Shown here: positions 16,404 to 25,464 of the stretch, piece after piece | Numbering within the stretch: the stretch's first letter is position 1 | Layout of the letters: every line of letters begins with the position of its first letter | Source of the DNA: CAYVRJ01 sp964453645 | GTDB taxonomy: Bacteria; Bacillota; Clostridia; Christensenellales; JAWKQI01 | Assembly (NCBI GenBank): GCA_964453645.1 | Contig: CAYVRJ010000002.1 | Coordinates: forward strand, 248,001-312,000 | Reading direction: 5' to 3' | Length of the DNA stretch: 64,000 bases | Made by a program: the position numbers and the translations under genes | Notes under the pieces: generated by a model | Databases searched by the model: none | Seen by the model: only the letters and a program-made list of their open reading frames with translations | Told to the model about the DNA's origin: nothing

Positions 16404-16799
16404 ATGTCAAAAAAAGTTGAATTTTTAGGCACTGGCAGAAGAAAGTCTTCTGTTGCCCGTGTGCGTATCTTTGCTGGCACTGGTGTTATCACCATCAATA
16501 AGCGTAATATCGATGAATTCTTTGGTCTTGAAACCCTTAAGATGATCGTTCGCGCTCCCTTTGATGTGACCGACACCTTGGGCAAATATGACGTGGCTGT
16601 CAACGTTTGTGGCGGTGGATTCACCGGCCAGGCGGGTGCCATTCGTCACGGTATATCCAGAGCACTGATTCGTGCAGACGAAGAGTTTCGCACACCTCTC
16701 AAGCGTGCAGGTTTCTTAACGAGAGACCCTCGCATGAAGGAGCGCAAGAAGTACGGCTTAAAAGCAGCTCGCCGTGCACCTCAGTTCTCCAAGAGATAA
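16404..16799 (+). CDS. rpsI: 30S ribosomal protein S9
   Basis: S9 contacts the P-site tRNA through its basic C-terminal tail. The 131-residue product has the GTGRRKSSVARVRIF signature at its start, GGGFTGQAGAIRHGISRAL near 69 and the usual tail PRMKERKKYGLKAARRAPQF (shown in part) ending in SKR. It forms a two-gene operon with rplM and is followed by an intrinsic terminator 11 bases after the stop. Confidence 0.98.
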   Translation: MSKKVEFLGTGRRKSSVARVRIFAGTGVITINKRNIDEFFGLETLKMIVRAPFDVTDTLGKYDVAVNVCGGGFTGQAGAIRHGISRALIRADEEFRTPLKRAGFLTRDPRMKERKKYGLKAARRAPQFSKR

Positions 16800-16810
16800 C
16801 AAATTTACAA

Positions 16811-16837
16811 CCCGCAGCAATGCGGGTTTTTTATTTT
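16811..16837 (+). terminator. Intrinsic terminator of rplM-rpsI
   Basis: CCCGCA pairs with TGCGGG around a 4-base GCAA loop and is followed by TTTTTTATTTTT. Confidence 0.92.
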
Positions 16838-16945
16838 TGGCGCTATATTTTAAAGCTCCATGTGAAGTTTGGGGTGCAGCGTAAACTGTACTTTAGAATC
16901 AATGTTTTTAAAAAGCTTCTTTATTATATATACTGTTCGTTTTTG

Positions 16946-16974
16946 TTGTAATCTGGCAAACCCGGTGATATAAT
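16946..16974 (+). promoter_or_regulatory. SigA-type promoter of the GPH transporter gene
   Basis: TTGTAA (16946-16951), a 17-base spacer and a perfect TATAAT (16969-16974) sit 45 bases before the start codon. The roughly 110 bases between the rpsI terminator and this promoter show nothing else recognisable. Confidence 0.75.
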
Positions 16975-17018
16975 ATTACCATGTCATCATCCTATCAATC
17001 ATCGGAGGTATTTTATCA

Positions 17019-18392
17019 TTGAACAAAGAAAGTTCCCTCACCTTTAGGCAAAAGGTATTCTACGGCATCGGTGAGACGACGCCAACCCTCTCCAACACCA
17101 TCATCGGCTTTCTCTACGTTTTCTTTTTAACAAACGTTGTTGGATTAGATCCCGCACTGGCTGGCGCAGTATTTCTCATCGGCTCCTGCTGGGATGCCTT
17201 CACCGATCCTTTAGCAGGGCATATTTCGGACTCCACCCGGTCCAAGTTTGGCCGAAGAAGAATATTCTTCTTAATATTTGCGCTCCCCTATTGTGTCACG
17301 TTCTTTTTCCTCTGGGCAATGCCCATCGGTTTACCCCAGAGCATGTTGTTTGTGACTGCACTTTTGTTGTACATGCTCTATATCACGGTTTCCACCTTCT
17401 ACACTGTTCCCTTTACATCTTTTTGTATGGAGATGGAAGGAAAATACGATGCGAGAACTTCCCTCATGGCATATCGCTTCTTCTTTTCCATTTTATTTGG
17501 ATTGGTTGCCGCAGCATTACCCGAGATGATCACCACCTCCTCTGTAGATCCATCTATCCCCGAGGGAATGCCTTCCGCCGCAGGTTATATTTTAATGGCC
17601 ACAGCATTTTCCATCCCCCTCATCGTGGGCCCTATCTTTGCATTTTTTTCCTACAAAGAACCGGCCTACAACAATTCTCCAAAAACAAAATTATTTTCTG
17701 ATTTTAAATTAGTATTTACAAACAAGCAGTTCATTCGTGCACTGGTTATGTATGTCACTTGCTGGACGTCCATTGGTTTTGTACAAGGCATGTTACTCTA
17801 CTTCCTAAACACCGGTTTACGCGGCCAAAAGGATACCCTGTTTAACGAATATTTATCGGACTTATTTCCCATTATTGCAGTGGTTATCATGGGTATGGCT
17901 GTTGCTGCTCTTCCCATTTGGGTTAAAATTTCCAAAAAGATGGACAAGAAACGTGCACTCATTTTAAGCATGATCATATTTGGAGCTTTTGCACTGTGTC
18001 TAACACTACCCCCTGATGTAATTGGTGCCATCATTTGGCCATTGATTGTCATCTTAGGATTTGCCATGTCAGCCATGCATCTGTTGACCAACGCCATCAT
18101 TCCTGAAGCCATTGAAGTGGGCGAGAGAGAGAAGGGTGCTCAGGCCGAAGGGGTTTACTTTGGCGTTACAACGTTTATGCAAAAAATCGCCTTGGCTCTC
18201 AGTATGCAAATTGCACTAATTGTCATGCAACTGTTTGGTTATATCTCTACTGTCCAGGGACAGGTTGTCAACCAACCAGAAAGTTCCGTAATCGTCATTC
18301 GCATTATGATGGGTATTGTACCCTTCCTGCTCTGCCTCTTTGGAGTCATTGCCTCTCGGAAGTTCACCATCACCCGAGATACTGTTGAGTAA
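17019..18392 (+). CDS. GPH-family (MFS) sugar:cation symporter
   Basis: The 457-residue protein has about twelve hydrophobic segments. It carries the glycoside-pentoside-hexuronide/MelB signatures: GIGETTPTLSNTIIGF near residue 17, WDAFTDPLAGHISDSTRSKFGRR (quoted only in part: DAFTDPLAGHISDSTRSKFG) near 53, and YMLYITVSTFYTVPF. These transporters move sugars with Na+ or H+. No glycosidase or kinase is adjacent, so the substrate cannot be named. The start is a TTG ten bases after GGAGG. The gene stands alone between its own promoter and terminator. Confidence 0.88.
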   Translation: MNKESSLTFRQKVFYGIGETTPTLSNTIIGFLYVFFLTNVVGLDPALAGAVFLIGSCWDAFTDPLAGHISDSTRSKFGRRRIFFLIFALPYCVTFFFLWAMPIGLPQSMLFVTALLLYMLYITVSTFYTVPFTSFCMEMEGKYDARTSLMAYRFFFSILFGLVAAALPEMITTSSVDPSIPEGMPSAAGYILMATAFSIPLIVGPIFAFFSYKEPAYNNSPKTKLFSDFKLVFTNKQFIRALVMYVTCWTSIGFVQGMLLYFLNTGLRGQKDTLFNEYLSDLFPIIAVVIMGMAVAALPIWVKISKKMDKKRALILSMIIFGAFALCLTLPPDVIGAIIWPLIVILGFAMSAMHLLTNAIIPEAIEVGEREKGAQAEGVYFGVTTFMQKIALALSMQIALIVMQLFGYISTVQGQVVNQPESSVIVIRIMMGIVPFLLCLFGVIASRKFTITRDTVE

Positions 18393-18401
18393 ACAAGAAA
18401 C

Positions 18402-18430
18402 GGCAGGGGTCAAATCCCCTGCCTTCTTTC
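18402..18430. terminator. Terminator of the GPH transporter, probably bidirectional
   Basis: GGCAGGGG pairs with CCCCTGCC around a 6-base loop. It is followed by TTCTTTC on the plus strand and by GTTTCTTGTTT on the minus strand. It lies between two convergent genes. Confidence 0.8.
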
Positions 18431-18446
18431 AGTCGCAACGGCAGCG

Positions 18447-18478
18447 ATATCGTTACTGACTTATATCTGTAACGATAT
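18447..18478. repeat. 10-bp inverted repeat in a convergent intergenic region
   Basis: ATATCGTTAC (18447-18456) and GTAACGATAT (18469-18478) are perfect inverted copies separated by 12 bases. Neither side has a good T-run. It could be a weak second terminator for the lipase gene or a protein-binding site. Confidence 0.5.
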
Positions 18479-18499
18479 TTATATTGTCGTTTGTTGCAT

Positions 18500-19429
18500 C
18501 TACTTTGTCACATACATAACTTTTTCATCAATATAGTTTAAAATAAACTGATAGGCTTCTTCTTTACCAATTTCATTTAAGACTTCGTGGCGCATGTTGG
18601 GATATAATTTAAGGGTAATATCCCGAACGCCCACACGCTTTAGTTTATCGTGCACTTCCACGACACCTTTGCCATAGTTGCCGATCACATCCTCTTCCCC
18701 CGATATGAGCAGCATGGGTGTATCTTTGGGTATTGCCGCATACCAGCTCCCCCGATTACACGCCCTCAACAGGGACATCAAGTCGTCGTATCCACTTGCA
18801 GTAAAGGTGTAGTGGCAAAACCGATCGTCGCTATAGGCTTTCACAATGTGCTCGTCGTGGGACAACCAATCGAAGGGAGACTTAGGTTGGTTAATCTTTG
18901 CCAAATATACTTTGGCCGAAAGATTTGCAATAAAGCGAACCCTTGATTTTTTCCCTTTCAACACTTTTTGCACTTTGCAAATCCCCTTTAGGGGCAGAGA
19001 CAAGGGGTTTTTTCCCGACGTACCGCTTATGATCAAAACATCTACTTCACGTCCATACTTTGCAAAATAATTTCTTGCAACAAAAGAACCCATGGAGTGA
19101 CCTAATAAGATATAGGGAATTCCCGGATACGTTTCTTTTAAAAGAGCGGTGAGCTTATGGGTATCTTCAACCAACACACGGTCACCGCCCTTAGGTGCAA
19201 AATACCCCAGCGTCTCCTTGGCTGTAGTGCCATGTCCCAAGTGGTTCTGCCCACAGACGATATACCCGTTTTCAACCAAGTATCGAGCAAATTCATCATA
19301 TCGATCCATGTGCTCACACATGCCGTGTGTGATGTGTACAATCCCTTTCCTGCCCTCACCCAACCAAGTGTTATACTGTATGGTGTCCTTTCCCGTTGTA
19401 CTCGTATATTCACTTCGAATCAGTTCCAT
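18500..19429 (-). CDS. Alpha/beta hydrolase, monoacylglycerol lipase-like
   Basis: The 309-residue protein belongs to the serine aminopeptidase S33/Hydrolase_4 family, which includes monoacylglycerol lipases and lysophospholipases. HITHGMCEHMDRYDEFA (oxyanion-side HG) is near residue 32. The nucleophile elbow GHSMG is near 109, a candidate acid is the Asp in SGEEDVIG near 243, and the catalytic His is in MRHEVLNE near 281. No signal peptide is seen, so it is cytoplasmic. It starts 3 bases after glpK. That pairing suggests it releases glycerol from monoacylglycerols or glycerophospho-lipids for GlpK; the substrate is inferred. Confidence 0.85.
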   Translation of the reverse strand: MELIRSEYTSTTGKDTIQYNTWLGEGRKGIVHITHGMCEHMDRYDEFARYLVENGYIVCGQNHLGHGTTAKETLGYFAPKGGDRVLVEDTHKLTALLKETYPGIPYILLGHSMGSFVARNYFAKYGREVDVLIISGTSGKNPLSLPLKGICKVQKVLKGKKSRVRFIANLSAKVYLAKINQPKSPFDWLSHDEHIVKAYSDDRFCHYTFTASGYDDLMSLLRACNRGSWYAAIPKDTPMLLISGEEDVIGNYGKGVVEVHDKLKRVGVRDITLKLYPNMRHEVLNEIGKEEAYQFILNYIDEKVMYVTK

Positions 19430-19432
19430 TTT

Positions 19433-20926
19433 TCAACCCCCTTGCTCTTCCCAGCCCCGCACATGCCGCACTGCCTTTTGCCAACCGGCATACAGTTTGA
19501 CTCTCCGATCCTCAGACATAGCGGGAACAAATTGTTTGTCAATGGACAGGGATTTGCGAATATCATTTTTATCCTTCCAAACCCCCACTCCCAGCCCCGC
19601 AAGGAATGCACAGCCAAGAGCTGTGGTTTCGGTAATCTTAGGGCGAAGCACCGGACAGTTTAATAAATCCGATTGAAATTGCATGAGAAAATCGTTTTGT
19701 GAGGCACCGCCATCCACTTTTAACGCACATAAATTGATACCCGTGTCCTTGGAGATGGCGTCTAGCACATCTTTTGACTGATACGCAATTGCCTCCAGCG
19801 CTGCTCGAATGATGTGATTCCGATTGGCACCTCTGGTTAACCCCAAAATCGCACCTCTCGCATACATATCCCAATAGGGCGCACCCAAGCCCGTGAAAGC
19901 GGGCACCACGTATACGCCGTTGCTGTCCTCCACTTTGGCTGCAAAATACCCCGAATCTTTGGCATCGTATAATAACCTCAGTTCGTCTCGCAGCCACTGA
20001 ACCACTGCACCGCCCACAAAGATGGATCCCTCAATGGCATATTCCACTTTGTCGTTTAAGCCGATGGCAATGGTGGACAACATACCGTTGTTGGAGTGGT
20101 ACTGCACGTCCCCTGTATTCATCAGCACGAAGCATCCCGTGCCATAGGTATTCTTGGCTTCTCCTGCCGAAAAGCACGCTTGACCAAACAAGGCCGACTG
20201 TTGATCCCCTGCAATGCCTGCAATGGGGATATCCGTATCCCGCAATGTGAGGTAACCGTACACTCCGCTGGAATTCTTCACTTGGGGAAGCATACACTTG
20301 GGTATGTCCAGTTCGTCGAGTATATGTTGATCCCACTCCAAAGTTTTAATGTTGTACATCATGGTGCGGGATGCGTTGGTATAATCCGTTACGTGCACCC
20401 GGCCATCGGTCAGCTTCCAAATGAGCCACGTATCCACGGTTCCAAACAAAAGCTCCCCCGCCTGTGCCCTTTCCCGCACTCCGGGTACGTTATCTAAAAT
20501 CCATTTGAGTTTTGTGGCACTAAAGTATGCGTCCACAATAAGCCCTGTGTTTTCCTGAATATACTGGGCAAGGGGCGTTTTTTTAATCTCCTCGCAAATG
20601 GGAGCTGTGCGCCTGCACTGCCAAACCAGTGCGTTGAACACGGGTACCCCCGTCTTTTTATCCCACACCACAGTGGTTTCCCGCTGGTTTGCAATGCCAA
20701 TGGCAACGATATCCGAGTGTTTCACACCACTCTTCGCAACGACTTCGGCCAGTACGCCGAATTGAGAAGCATAAATTTCGGTTGCATCGTGTTCCACATA
20801 ACCGGGCTGGGGATAGTATTGATTAAACGCCTGCTGTGCCACTGCTACAACGTTTTGCGCTTCGTCGAACACAATGGCCCGGGAGCTGGTGGTTCCCTGA
20901 TCCAGCGCTAAAATATATTTGGCCAT
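19433..20926 (-). CDS. glpK: Glycerol kinase GlpK
   Basis: GlpK phosphorylates glycerol to glycerol-3-phosphate. The 497-residue product has the FGGY-kinase start MAKYILALDQGTTSSRAIVF. It also has the glycerol-contact NQRETTVVWDKKTG segment near 80, the GIAGDQQSALFGQACF segment near 240, and the FGGY-type GLTRGANRNHIIRAALEAIA segment near 368. The length matches the family. It lies between a mutarotase-like gene (30-base gap) and a lipase gene (3-base gap). No glpF or glpD is present in the window. Confidence 0.97.
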   Translation of the reverse strand: MAKYILALDQGTTSSRAIVFDEAQNVVAVAQQAFNQYYPQPGYVEHDATEIYASQFGVLAEVVAKSGVKHSDIVAIGIANQRETTVVWDKKTGVPVFNALVWQCRRTAPICEEIKKTPLAQYIQENTGLIVDAYFSATKLKWILDNVPGVRERAQAGELLFGTVDTWLIWKLTDGRVHVTDYTNASRTMMYNIKTLEWDQHILDELDIPKCMLPQVKNSSGVYGYLTLRDTDIPIAGIAGDQQSALFGQACFSAGEAKNTYGTGCFVLMNTGDVQYHSNNGMLSTIAIGLNDKVEYAIEGSIFVGGAVVQWLRDELRLLYDAKDSGYFAAKVEDSNGVYVVPAFTGLGAPYWDMYARGAILGLTRGANRNHIIRAALEAIAYQSKDVLDAISKDTGINLCALKVDGGASQNDFLMQFQSDLLNCPVLRPKITETTALGCAFLAGLGVGVWKDKNDIRKSLSIDKQFVPAMSEDRRVKLYAGWQKAVRHVRGWEEQGG

Positions 20927-20956
20927 ATTACCTCACAATAGATACGGGAAGTTTGT

Positions 20957-21403
20957 TTATTTTATAACGCCCTTTTGAACAATAAAATTCGCATAAATGG
21001 CTTCCTCACCACTTTGCAGGATGCAGTAGCTGCTCTTTGCTTTCTCATAGAAGGCAAACCGTTCAATACTGCCCATCTTTGCCCTTCCGTTCTTCTCATA
21101 CTTTTCAATTATTTTTGCAAATTCTTCTATAATGGGTATTTCCAAATCTTGATCTTGGGGTGCTTTTTCCATGAACATGAAGGGTTTTTCAATATGTTCA
21201 TCCAACGGAATCACACTGAGGATTGCATCTAACAATTCGGGGGTTCCAATGCCGTCTGCCCGAAGAAACACACAGTTCCCCTCTTTGGCGTATCTTGAAC
21301 CCGGGAAATTGCCATCTCCAACACAAATACAGTCGGAATGACCCATTTCACTCAAAACTTTTAGTAACTCTGGGGATAAAACTTTTGGAACATTTTTTAA
21401 CAT
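20957..21403 (-). CDS. fucU: RbsD/FucU-family sugar mutarotase
   Basis: Proteins of this family interconvert the anomers of fucose or ribose. The 148-residue product has the FucU pattern: LSPELLKVLSEMGHSD with the catalytic His near 22, VGDGNFPGSRYA near 28, the substrate-pocket RADGIGTPELLDAILSV near 48, and a C-terminal YANFIVQKGV. The C-terminal half, including IERFAFYEKAKSSYCIL, fits FucU better than RbsD. No fucose or ribose catabolic genes are next to it, so the sugar is uncertain. Confidence 0.85.
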   Translation of the reverse strand: MLKNVPKVLSPELLKVLSEMGHSDCICVGDGNFPGSRYAKEGNCVFLRADGIGTPELLDAILSVIPLDEHIEKPFMFMEKAPQDQDLEIPIIEEFAKIIEKYEKNGRAKMGSIERFAFYEKAKSSYCILQSGEEAIYANFIVQKGVIK

Positions 21404-21425
21404 AGTTGCTTCTCCTTGCGTTTAT

Positions 21426-22022
21426 TTATAAATTGTAATTTTGCATTTGCTCTTTCATGGCACACAAAGCCTTATACCGATGACTTATTTTATTTTTTAC
21501 ATCGGTGGGCAGTTGTGCTATGGTCTGCTTGTAATCGGGGAGATAAAAGTGAGGATCGTAACCAAAACCGTTTGAACCCACAGGGTCTAACACAAACATG
21601 CCGTCACACTGCCCAAAGGACGTGAGCACCCCTCCCTTAGGCAAGGCCAAGGCGATGGAACAGGCATAATAAACCTTTCTCTCACTATACTCAAATTTTT
21701 GAAGGTATTCGCACAGTTTTTGATTATTTTGTTGATCCGTTGCACTTTCCCCTGCAAACCTTGCAGAATATACGCCTGGGGCGTTATTGAGGGCAACGGC
21801 ACAAATGCCCGAATCGTCCGCCAGGGTGGGCAGGCCGGATTTTAACATGCCAGCCTTGGCCTTAATGATGGCGTTCTCTTCAAAGGTCTGCCCGGTTTCC
21901 TCCGGGTTTACATCTAATTTTAAGTCCTTGTACGACAAAATCTCCTCGCACATATCCCCTAAGATGTCCCTAATTTCCTTTAACTTGTGTTCGTTATTTG
22001 TTGCAATTAACAATCGTTTCAT
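21426..22022 (-). CDS. rdgB: XTP/dITP pyrophosphatase (HAM1/RdgB family)
   Basis: This house-cleaning enzyme hydrolyses non-canonical purine nucleoside triphosphates (XTP, dITP, ITP) to monophosphates. The 198-residue protein shows the start LLIATNNEHKLKEIRDIL. It also has TFEENAIIKAKA near 48, LADDSGICAVALNNAPGVYSARFAG (only the LADDSGICV-like core quoted as LADDSGICA) near 67, GSNGFGYDPHFYLP near 150 and ISHRYKAL near the end. It overlaps rph by 4 bases, the same order as rph-ysnA in B. subtilis. Confidence 0.96.
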   Translation of the reverse strand: MKRLLIATNNEHKLKEIRDILGDMCEEILSYKDLKLDVNPEETGQTFEENAIIKAKAGMLKSGLPTLADDSGICAVALNNAPGVYSARFAGESATDQQNNQKLCEYLQKFEYSERKVYYACSIALALPKGGVLTSFGQCDGMFVLDPVGSNGFGYDPHFYLPDYKQTIAQLPTDVKNKISHRYKALCAMKEQMQNYNL

Positions 22023-22759
22023 TTTTTGCTCCCCGCCAGTATATCTGTTGCACTGAGTACTTCTTTTTGAATTTGAATCACTTGTGAAATACCCTCTTTA
22101 GCCATGGCGATCAACTGGTTTAACTCCGCAACGGCAATGGCTCTCTTCTCCCCCGTGCACGAAATATCCACAATCTCTCCCGAACCGGTCATCACCAGAT
22201 TCATATCGGCCTGGGCTTGGGAATCTTCGGCATAACACAAATCCAACAGGGGGATGTTCTCCACAAACCCGCAGGACACTGCCGCCACATAGTTGAGCAC
22301 CGGGGAACGCTTGAGCACACCCCCGTTTAACAGCTTCTCTGCGGCCAGTGCAAACGCAACAAAAGCACCCGTTATGGATGCCGTTCTGGTGCCTCCGTCT
22401 GCTTCGATTACGTCGCAATCGATATAGAGCGTGTTTTCCCCAAGGGCAGTAAAATCCACACAGCAGCGCAGGCTTCTGCCGATGAGCCTTTTAATCTCGG
22501 TGGAACGCCCGTCGGGCTTTAACCCTTCCCGTTGCTTACGGGAAAAGGTAGAGCCGGGCAGCATCGCATACTCAGCGGTCAGCCAACCCGTTCCTCTACC
22601 TTCTAAAAATGGCGGTACACCCTCTTGCAGCATACATGAGCACAATACTCGCGTTCTGCCCCATTCTATTAAACAAGAACCGTGTGCATTTCCCATAAAC
22701 CCCGGTGTGATTGAAATGGGGCGAAGAGCATCTGTAGCTCTAAAATCAACTCTCTTCAT
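22019..22759 (-). CDS. rph: Ribonuclease PH
   Basis: RNase PH is a phosphate-dependent 3'-5' exoribonuclease that trims tRNA 3' ends. The 246-residue protein has the signature GNAHGSCLIEWGRTRVLC near 23. It also has GRGTGWLTAEYAMLPGST near 53, REGLKPDGRSTEIKRLIGRS near 77, CDVIEADGGTRTASITGAF near 114 and DLCYAEDSQAQADMNLVM near 175. It is slightly divergent (MKRVDFRATDALRPISI at the start) but full length. Its position between the gerM-like gene and rdgB is conserved with B. subtilis. Confidence 0.96.
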   Translation of the reverse strand: MKRVDFRATDALRPISITPGFMGNAHGSCLIEWGRTRVLCSCMLQEGVPPFLEGRGTGWLTAEYAMLPGSTFSRKQREGLKPDGRSTEIKRLIGRSLRCCVDFTALGENTLYIDCDVIEADGGTRTASITGAFVAFALAAEKLLNGGVLKRSPVLNYVAAVSCGFVENIPLLDLCYAEDSQAQADMNLVMTGSGEIVDISCTGEKRAIAVAELNQLIAMAKEGISQVIQIQKEVLSATDILAGSKK

Positions 22760-22775
22760 TGGTTACCTCGTTGTC

Positions 22776-23744
22776 TTAATATGTATTGGGATACTTAGGC
22801 ATTGCCATGGTGGCAACTGCATCGTCGTATTCCACGTCATTTACCAGTATAGCAACTTCATCTATATTGTCAAACCCCAAACAGGTGAGGTACAGTGATT
22901 TAATTGCCGATGCACCCATGTCGTCGTTATAAGCGATCTCTCCAAAGGCATCTGAGAAGTTCAGGGTTGCAACGTTGTCGGAAACATTGCAGGCCAGCAG
23001 CTTTAAGTCGAAGGGGAAGGGGTTGTTGAGGGACGTTGCCACTTCACGGCCCACCAGATCTTCCACTGCTTTCGCCACATCTATTTTCTCAGGATAATAG
23101 CAGGTCACCGGGATGATTTGGCCTAAATCCGCAGAAGGATAGTATAGAATCACTTTTGTGGATTTGTTCATATCGATCTTTTTACCCATCGACTGGGGGT
23201 TGACATCAAAGGACGTGAATGCATTCTTCACACTGGTGCCATTTTTTAAAGTGGAGACCTTTTCACCGTTGACCTGGAACACAACCTTGTCGATGTTGTC
23301 AAACCCGCAAAGGGTGTTTACAATGCTCTGTACTGTGTTCAACTCTTCTTTTTCATTCTTGGCCAACAGGGAACCCGTGGGTAAATCCACCACCGCTACG
23401 CCGTCTTTGATGTATAGGTTGATATTGGCGTCTTGTGCAAATACGGGCAGTAATCCTGCAATCCCCATATTTTGCACGTTATCCTGCTTTAGTTCGTTTA
23501 ATGCGATCTGCTGCATAGAATCCTGCCACTCCAGTTCCTTCATTATGGGAACTATGAAGCCATCCGAGTTGGGGTAGTAGACCACTGTCTGACGGCCGAC
23601 AGGCGTTGCATCTTTTGCTTCTTCCTTGGCGATAGTGGGTATCTCTTCCATGGGCATCTCTTCTTCCACGGCTTCACCGCACCCCGCAAGAAAAATGACA
23701 AAACAAAAGATGATGAGAGCTATTATCGCCACTTTATTTTTCAT
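22776..23744 (-). CDS. gerM: Lipoprotein with two GerM domains
   Basis: The signal peptide ends in LAGC (Cys22), so it is probably lipidated. Two tandem GerM/Gmad-type domains of about 120 residues follow (about 50-175 and 195-315). Each starts with a VVYYPNSDG or VILYYPSAD strand and ends with an FDNID.V...VNG or VND segment. In B. subtilis, GerM contributes to sporulation and germination and sits directly upstream of rph, as here. GGAGG lies about 8 bases before the ATG. A small AGTATT/AATACT hairpin lies in the 64 bases upstream. Confidence 0.88.
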   Translation of the reverse strand: MKNKVAIIALIIFCFVIFLAGCGEAVEEEMPMEEIPTIAKEEAKDATPVGRQTVVYYPNSDGFIVPIMKELEWQDSMQQIALNELKQDNVQNMGIAGLLPVFAQDANINLYIKDGVAVVDLPTGSLLAKNEKEELNTVQSIVNTLCGFDNIDKVVFQVNGEKVSTLKNGTSVKNAFTSFDVNPQSMGKKIDMNKSTKVILYYPSADLGQIIPVTCYYPEKIDVAKAVEDLVGREVATSLNNPFPFDLKLLACNVSDNVATLNFSDAFGEIAYNDDMGASAIKSLYLTCLGFDNIDEVAILVNDVEYDDAVATMAMPKYPNTY

Positions 23745-23808
23745 TTTTCAAACCTCCAAAAGTATTGATACTAAATACTATTTTGAAGGTGTGCGAAATA
23801 TGTATAAT

Positions 23809-25461
23809 TTATTTTTCGCCAAAAATCAATTCGCGAGCAAGAGCCTGTGCAGACTGTGTGTCTCCCCCTGTGAGCCGGGCGACTTCGCTTATGCGCTCTT
23901 CTTCACCCAGTTTGGTCACATTGGTTTTGGTTTGATTGTCTTGTGTTGTTTTTGTTATTAAAAAGTGTGTCTTTGCCTTTGCAGCGATTTGCGGCAAGTG
24001 GGTGACGCACAAGGTTTGATATTTCTCTGCGAGATGTGCCAGTTTTTTTGCAACCGTATGGGCAATCTTTCCGCTAATACCCGTGTCGATCTCGTCAAAC
24101 ACAAGGGTTGCTATGCTCTTTTCCAAACTGATCACTTTAAGGGCTAGCATAATGCGGGAGGCTTCTCCCCCCGAGACCACTTTGCGCAAGGGTTTTAATG
24201 GCTCTCCTGCGTTGGTGGATATAAAAAATTCAATGTCATCCGCACCTTTTGAAGAATATGCAGTGGGTTTAAAAACAACCTCAAAGCGAGAGTTTGCCAA
24301 TCCCAACTCGTTAAATTCTCTGGTCACTTCTTCTTCAAATTTTTGAGCGGCAACTTTTCGCTGGTCGGTTAACCCTGCACACAATACTTTTAATTTTACT
24401 TCACAGTCGGACAATTGCTCGGTGAGCGCTGCTACTCTTTCTCCGCCCTGCATCAGTTCATCCTGCTCTAGGACACTTTTGTTTAGAAAAGCAAGGGCAC
24501 TGCCCATATTTCCCCCGTACTTTCTGGATATTTTATGAATATCGTCTAAGCGGTTGAGTATGTCGTCCAGTTCTTTTTCGTCGTAGTAACACTCCGCTTT
24601 AAAGTCTCTCAGTTCAAACGCAATGTCTTCCAAGGAATAGTAGGCTTCGTTTAATTTATCCAACGTCTTTTCATACCGCTTATCCATGGTGGAAATGCTT
24701 TGAAGAGACGAAATCATTTCTTTGATTTTTGTCAGCACAGGTGAACTGCCCCCGTACAGGCTTTCATATCCTTCGCTCAGGGCAGATTCAATCTTCTCGC
24801 TGTTTTGCAAAATGTTCTTGCGCTCCATCAGCTCTTCCAGTTCCCCGTCCCGATAGTTTAGGGTGTTGATCTCTGCAATTTGAAAGTTGAGGATATCCAG
24901 TTTGCGCTCTGCATCGGATATGCGTTCGCACAGGCTGGATAATTCTTTCCCCATGGATTTATACTCGCCAAATGTCTCTTTTATCTCTTCCAAATATTTT
25001 TCAACAGCTTCACCGCCGTACTCGTCTAAAAAACCCAAGTGGTTCTTTTCGCTGAGAAGGGATTGATGTTCGTGCTGGCCGTGTAAGTCCACCAGAGAAG
25101 AGGACAGTTCCTTTAGGGTTTGCAGGGTCACCAATCGTCCGTTAATTCTGCACACGCCCTTACCCGAAGCGCTTAACTCCCGTGCAAACACCACTCCCTC
25201 GGAGCAGTCAATGCCGTTTTCCGAAAAGAGATCTATGAGCGTTTTAGGGATATCGTCAAAAAAAGCTTCCACCGAGGCGCTCTCGCAACCCGCCTTGATT
25301 AGCTCCTTAGATGCCCTCTCCCCCAAGACTAAGTTCAGCGAATCTACAATAATAGATTTACCCGCTCCTGTCTCACCCGAGAGAATGTTTAAATTGTTCG
25401 AAAAATCGATGGAAAGCTCATCGATTAATGCAATATTTTTGATATGTAATGAATTCAGCAT
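23809..25461 (-). CDS. recN: DNA repair protein RecN
   Basis: RecN is an SMC-like ATPase recruited early to DNA double-strand breaks. The 550-residue product begins LNSLHIKNIALIDELSIDF, followed by Walker A GETGAGKS at about 30-37. The central region (about 150-370) is coiled coil, and the C-terminal part carries VSGGEASRIMLALKVI (signature) and LVFDEIDTGISG (Walker B). In Firmicutes recN normally follows argR, as it does here. spoIVB-spo0A, which often come next in spore-formers, are replaced by the gerM-like gene. Confidence 0.96.
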   Translation of the reverse strand: MLNSLHIKNIALIDELSIDFSNNLNILSGETGAGKSIIVDSLNLVLGERASKELIKAGCESASVEAFFDDIPKTLIDLFSENGIDCSEGVVFARELSASGKGVCRINGRLVTLQTLKELSSSLVDLHGQHEHQSLLSEKNHLGFLDEYGGEAVEKYLEEIKETFGEYKSMGKELSSLCERISDAERKLDILNFQIAEINTLNYRDGELEELMERKNILQNSEKIESALSEGYESLYGGSSPVLTKIKEMISSLQSISTMDKRYEKTLDKLNEAYYSLEDIAFELRDFKAECYYDEKELDDILNRLDDIHKISRKYGGNMGSALAFLNKSVLEQDELMQGGERVAALTEQLSDCEVKLKVLCAGLTDQRKVAAQKFEEEVTREFNELGLANSRFEVVFKPTAYSSKGADDIEFFISTNAGEPLKPLRKVVSGGEASRIMLALKVISLEKSIATLVFDEIDTGISGKIAHTVAKKLAHLAEKYQTLCVTHLPQIAAKAKTHFLITKTTQDNQTKTNVTKLGEEERISEVARLTGGDTQSAQALARELIFGEK

Positions 25462-25464
25462 TGC

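Noticed and set aside
17291..17701. 136-codon open frame inside the GPH transporter gene in another frame
   Set aside because: His/Phe/Cys-rich shadow of a membrane-protein gene; no start signals.
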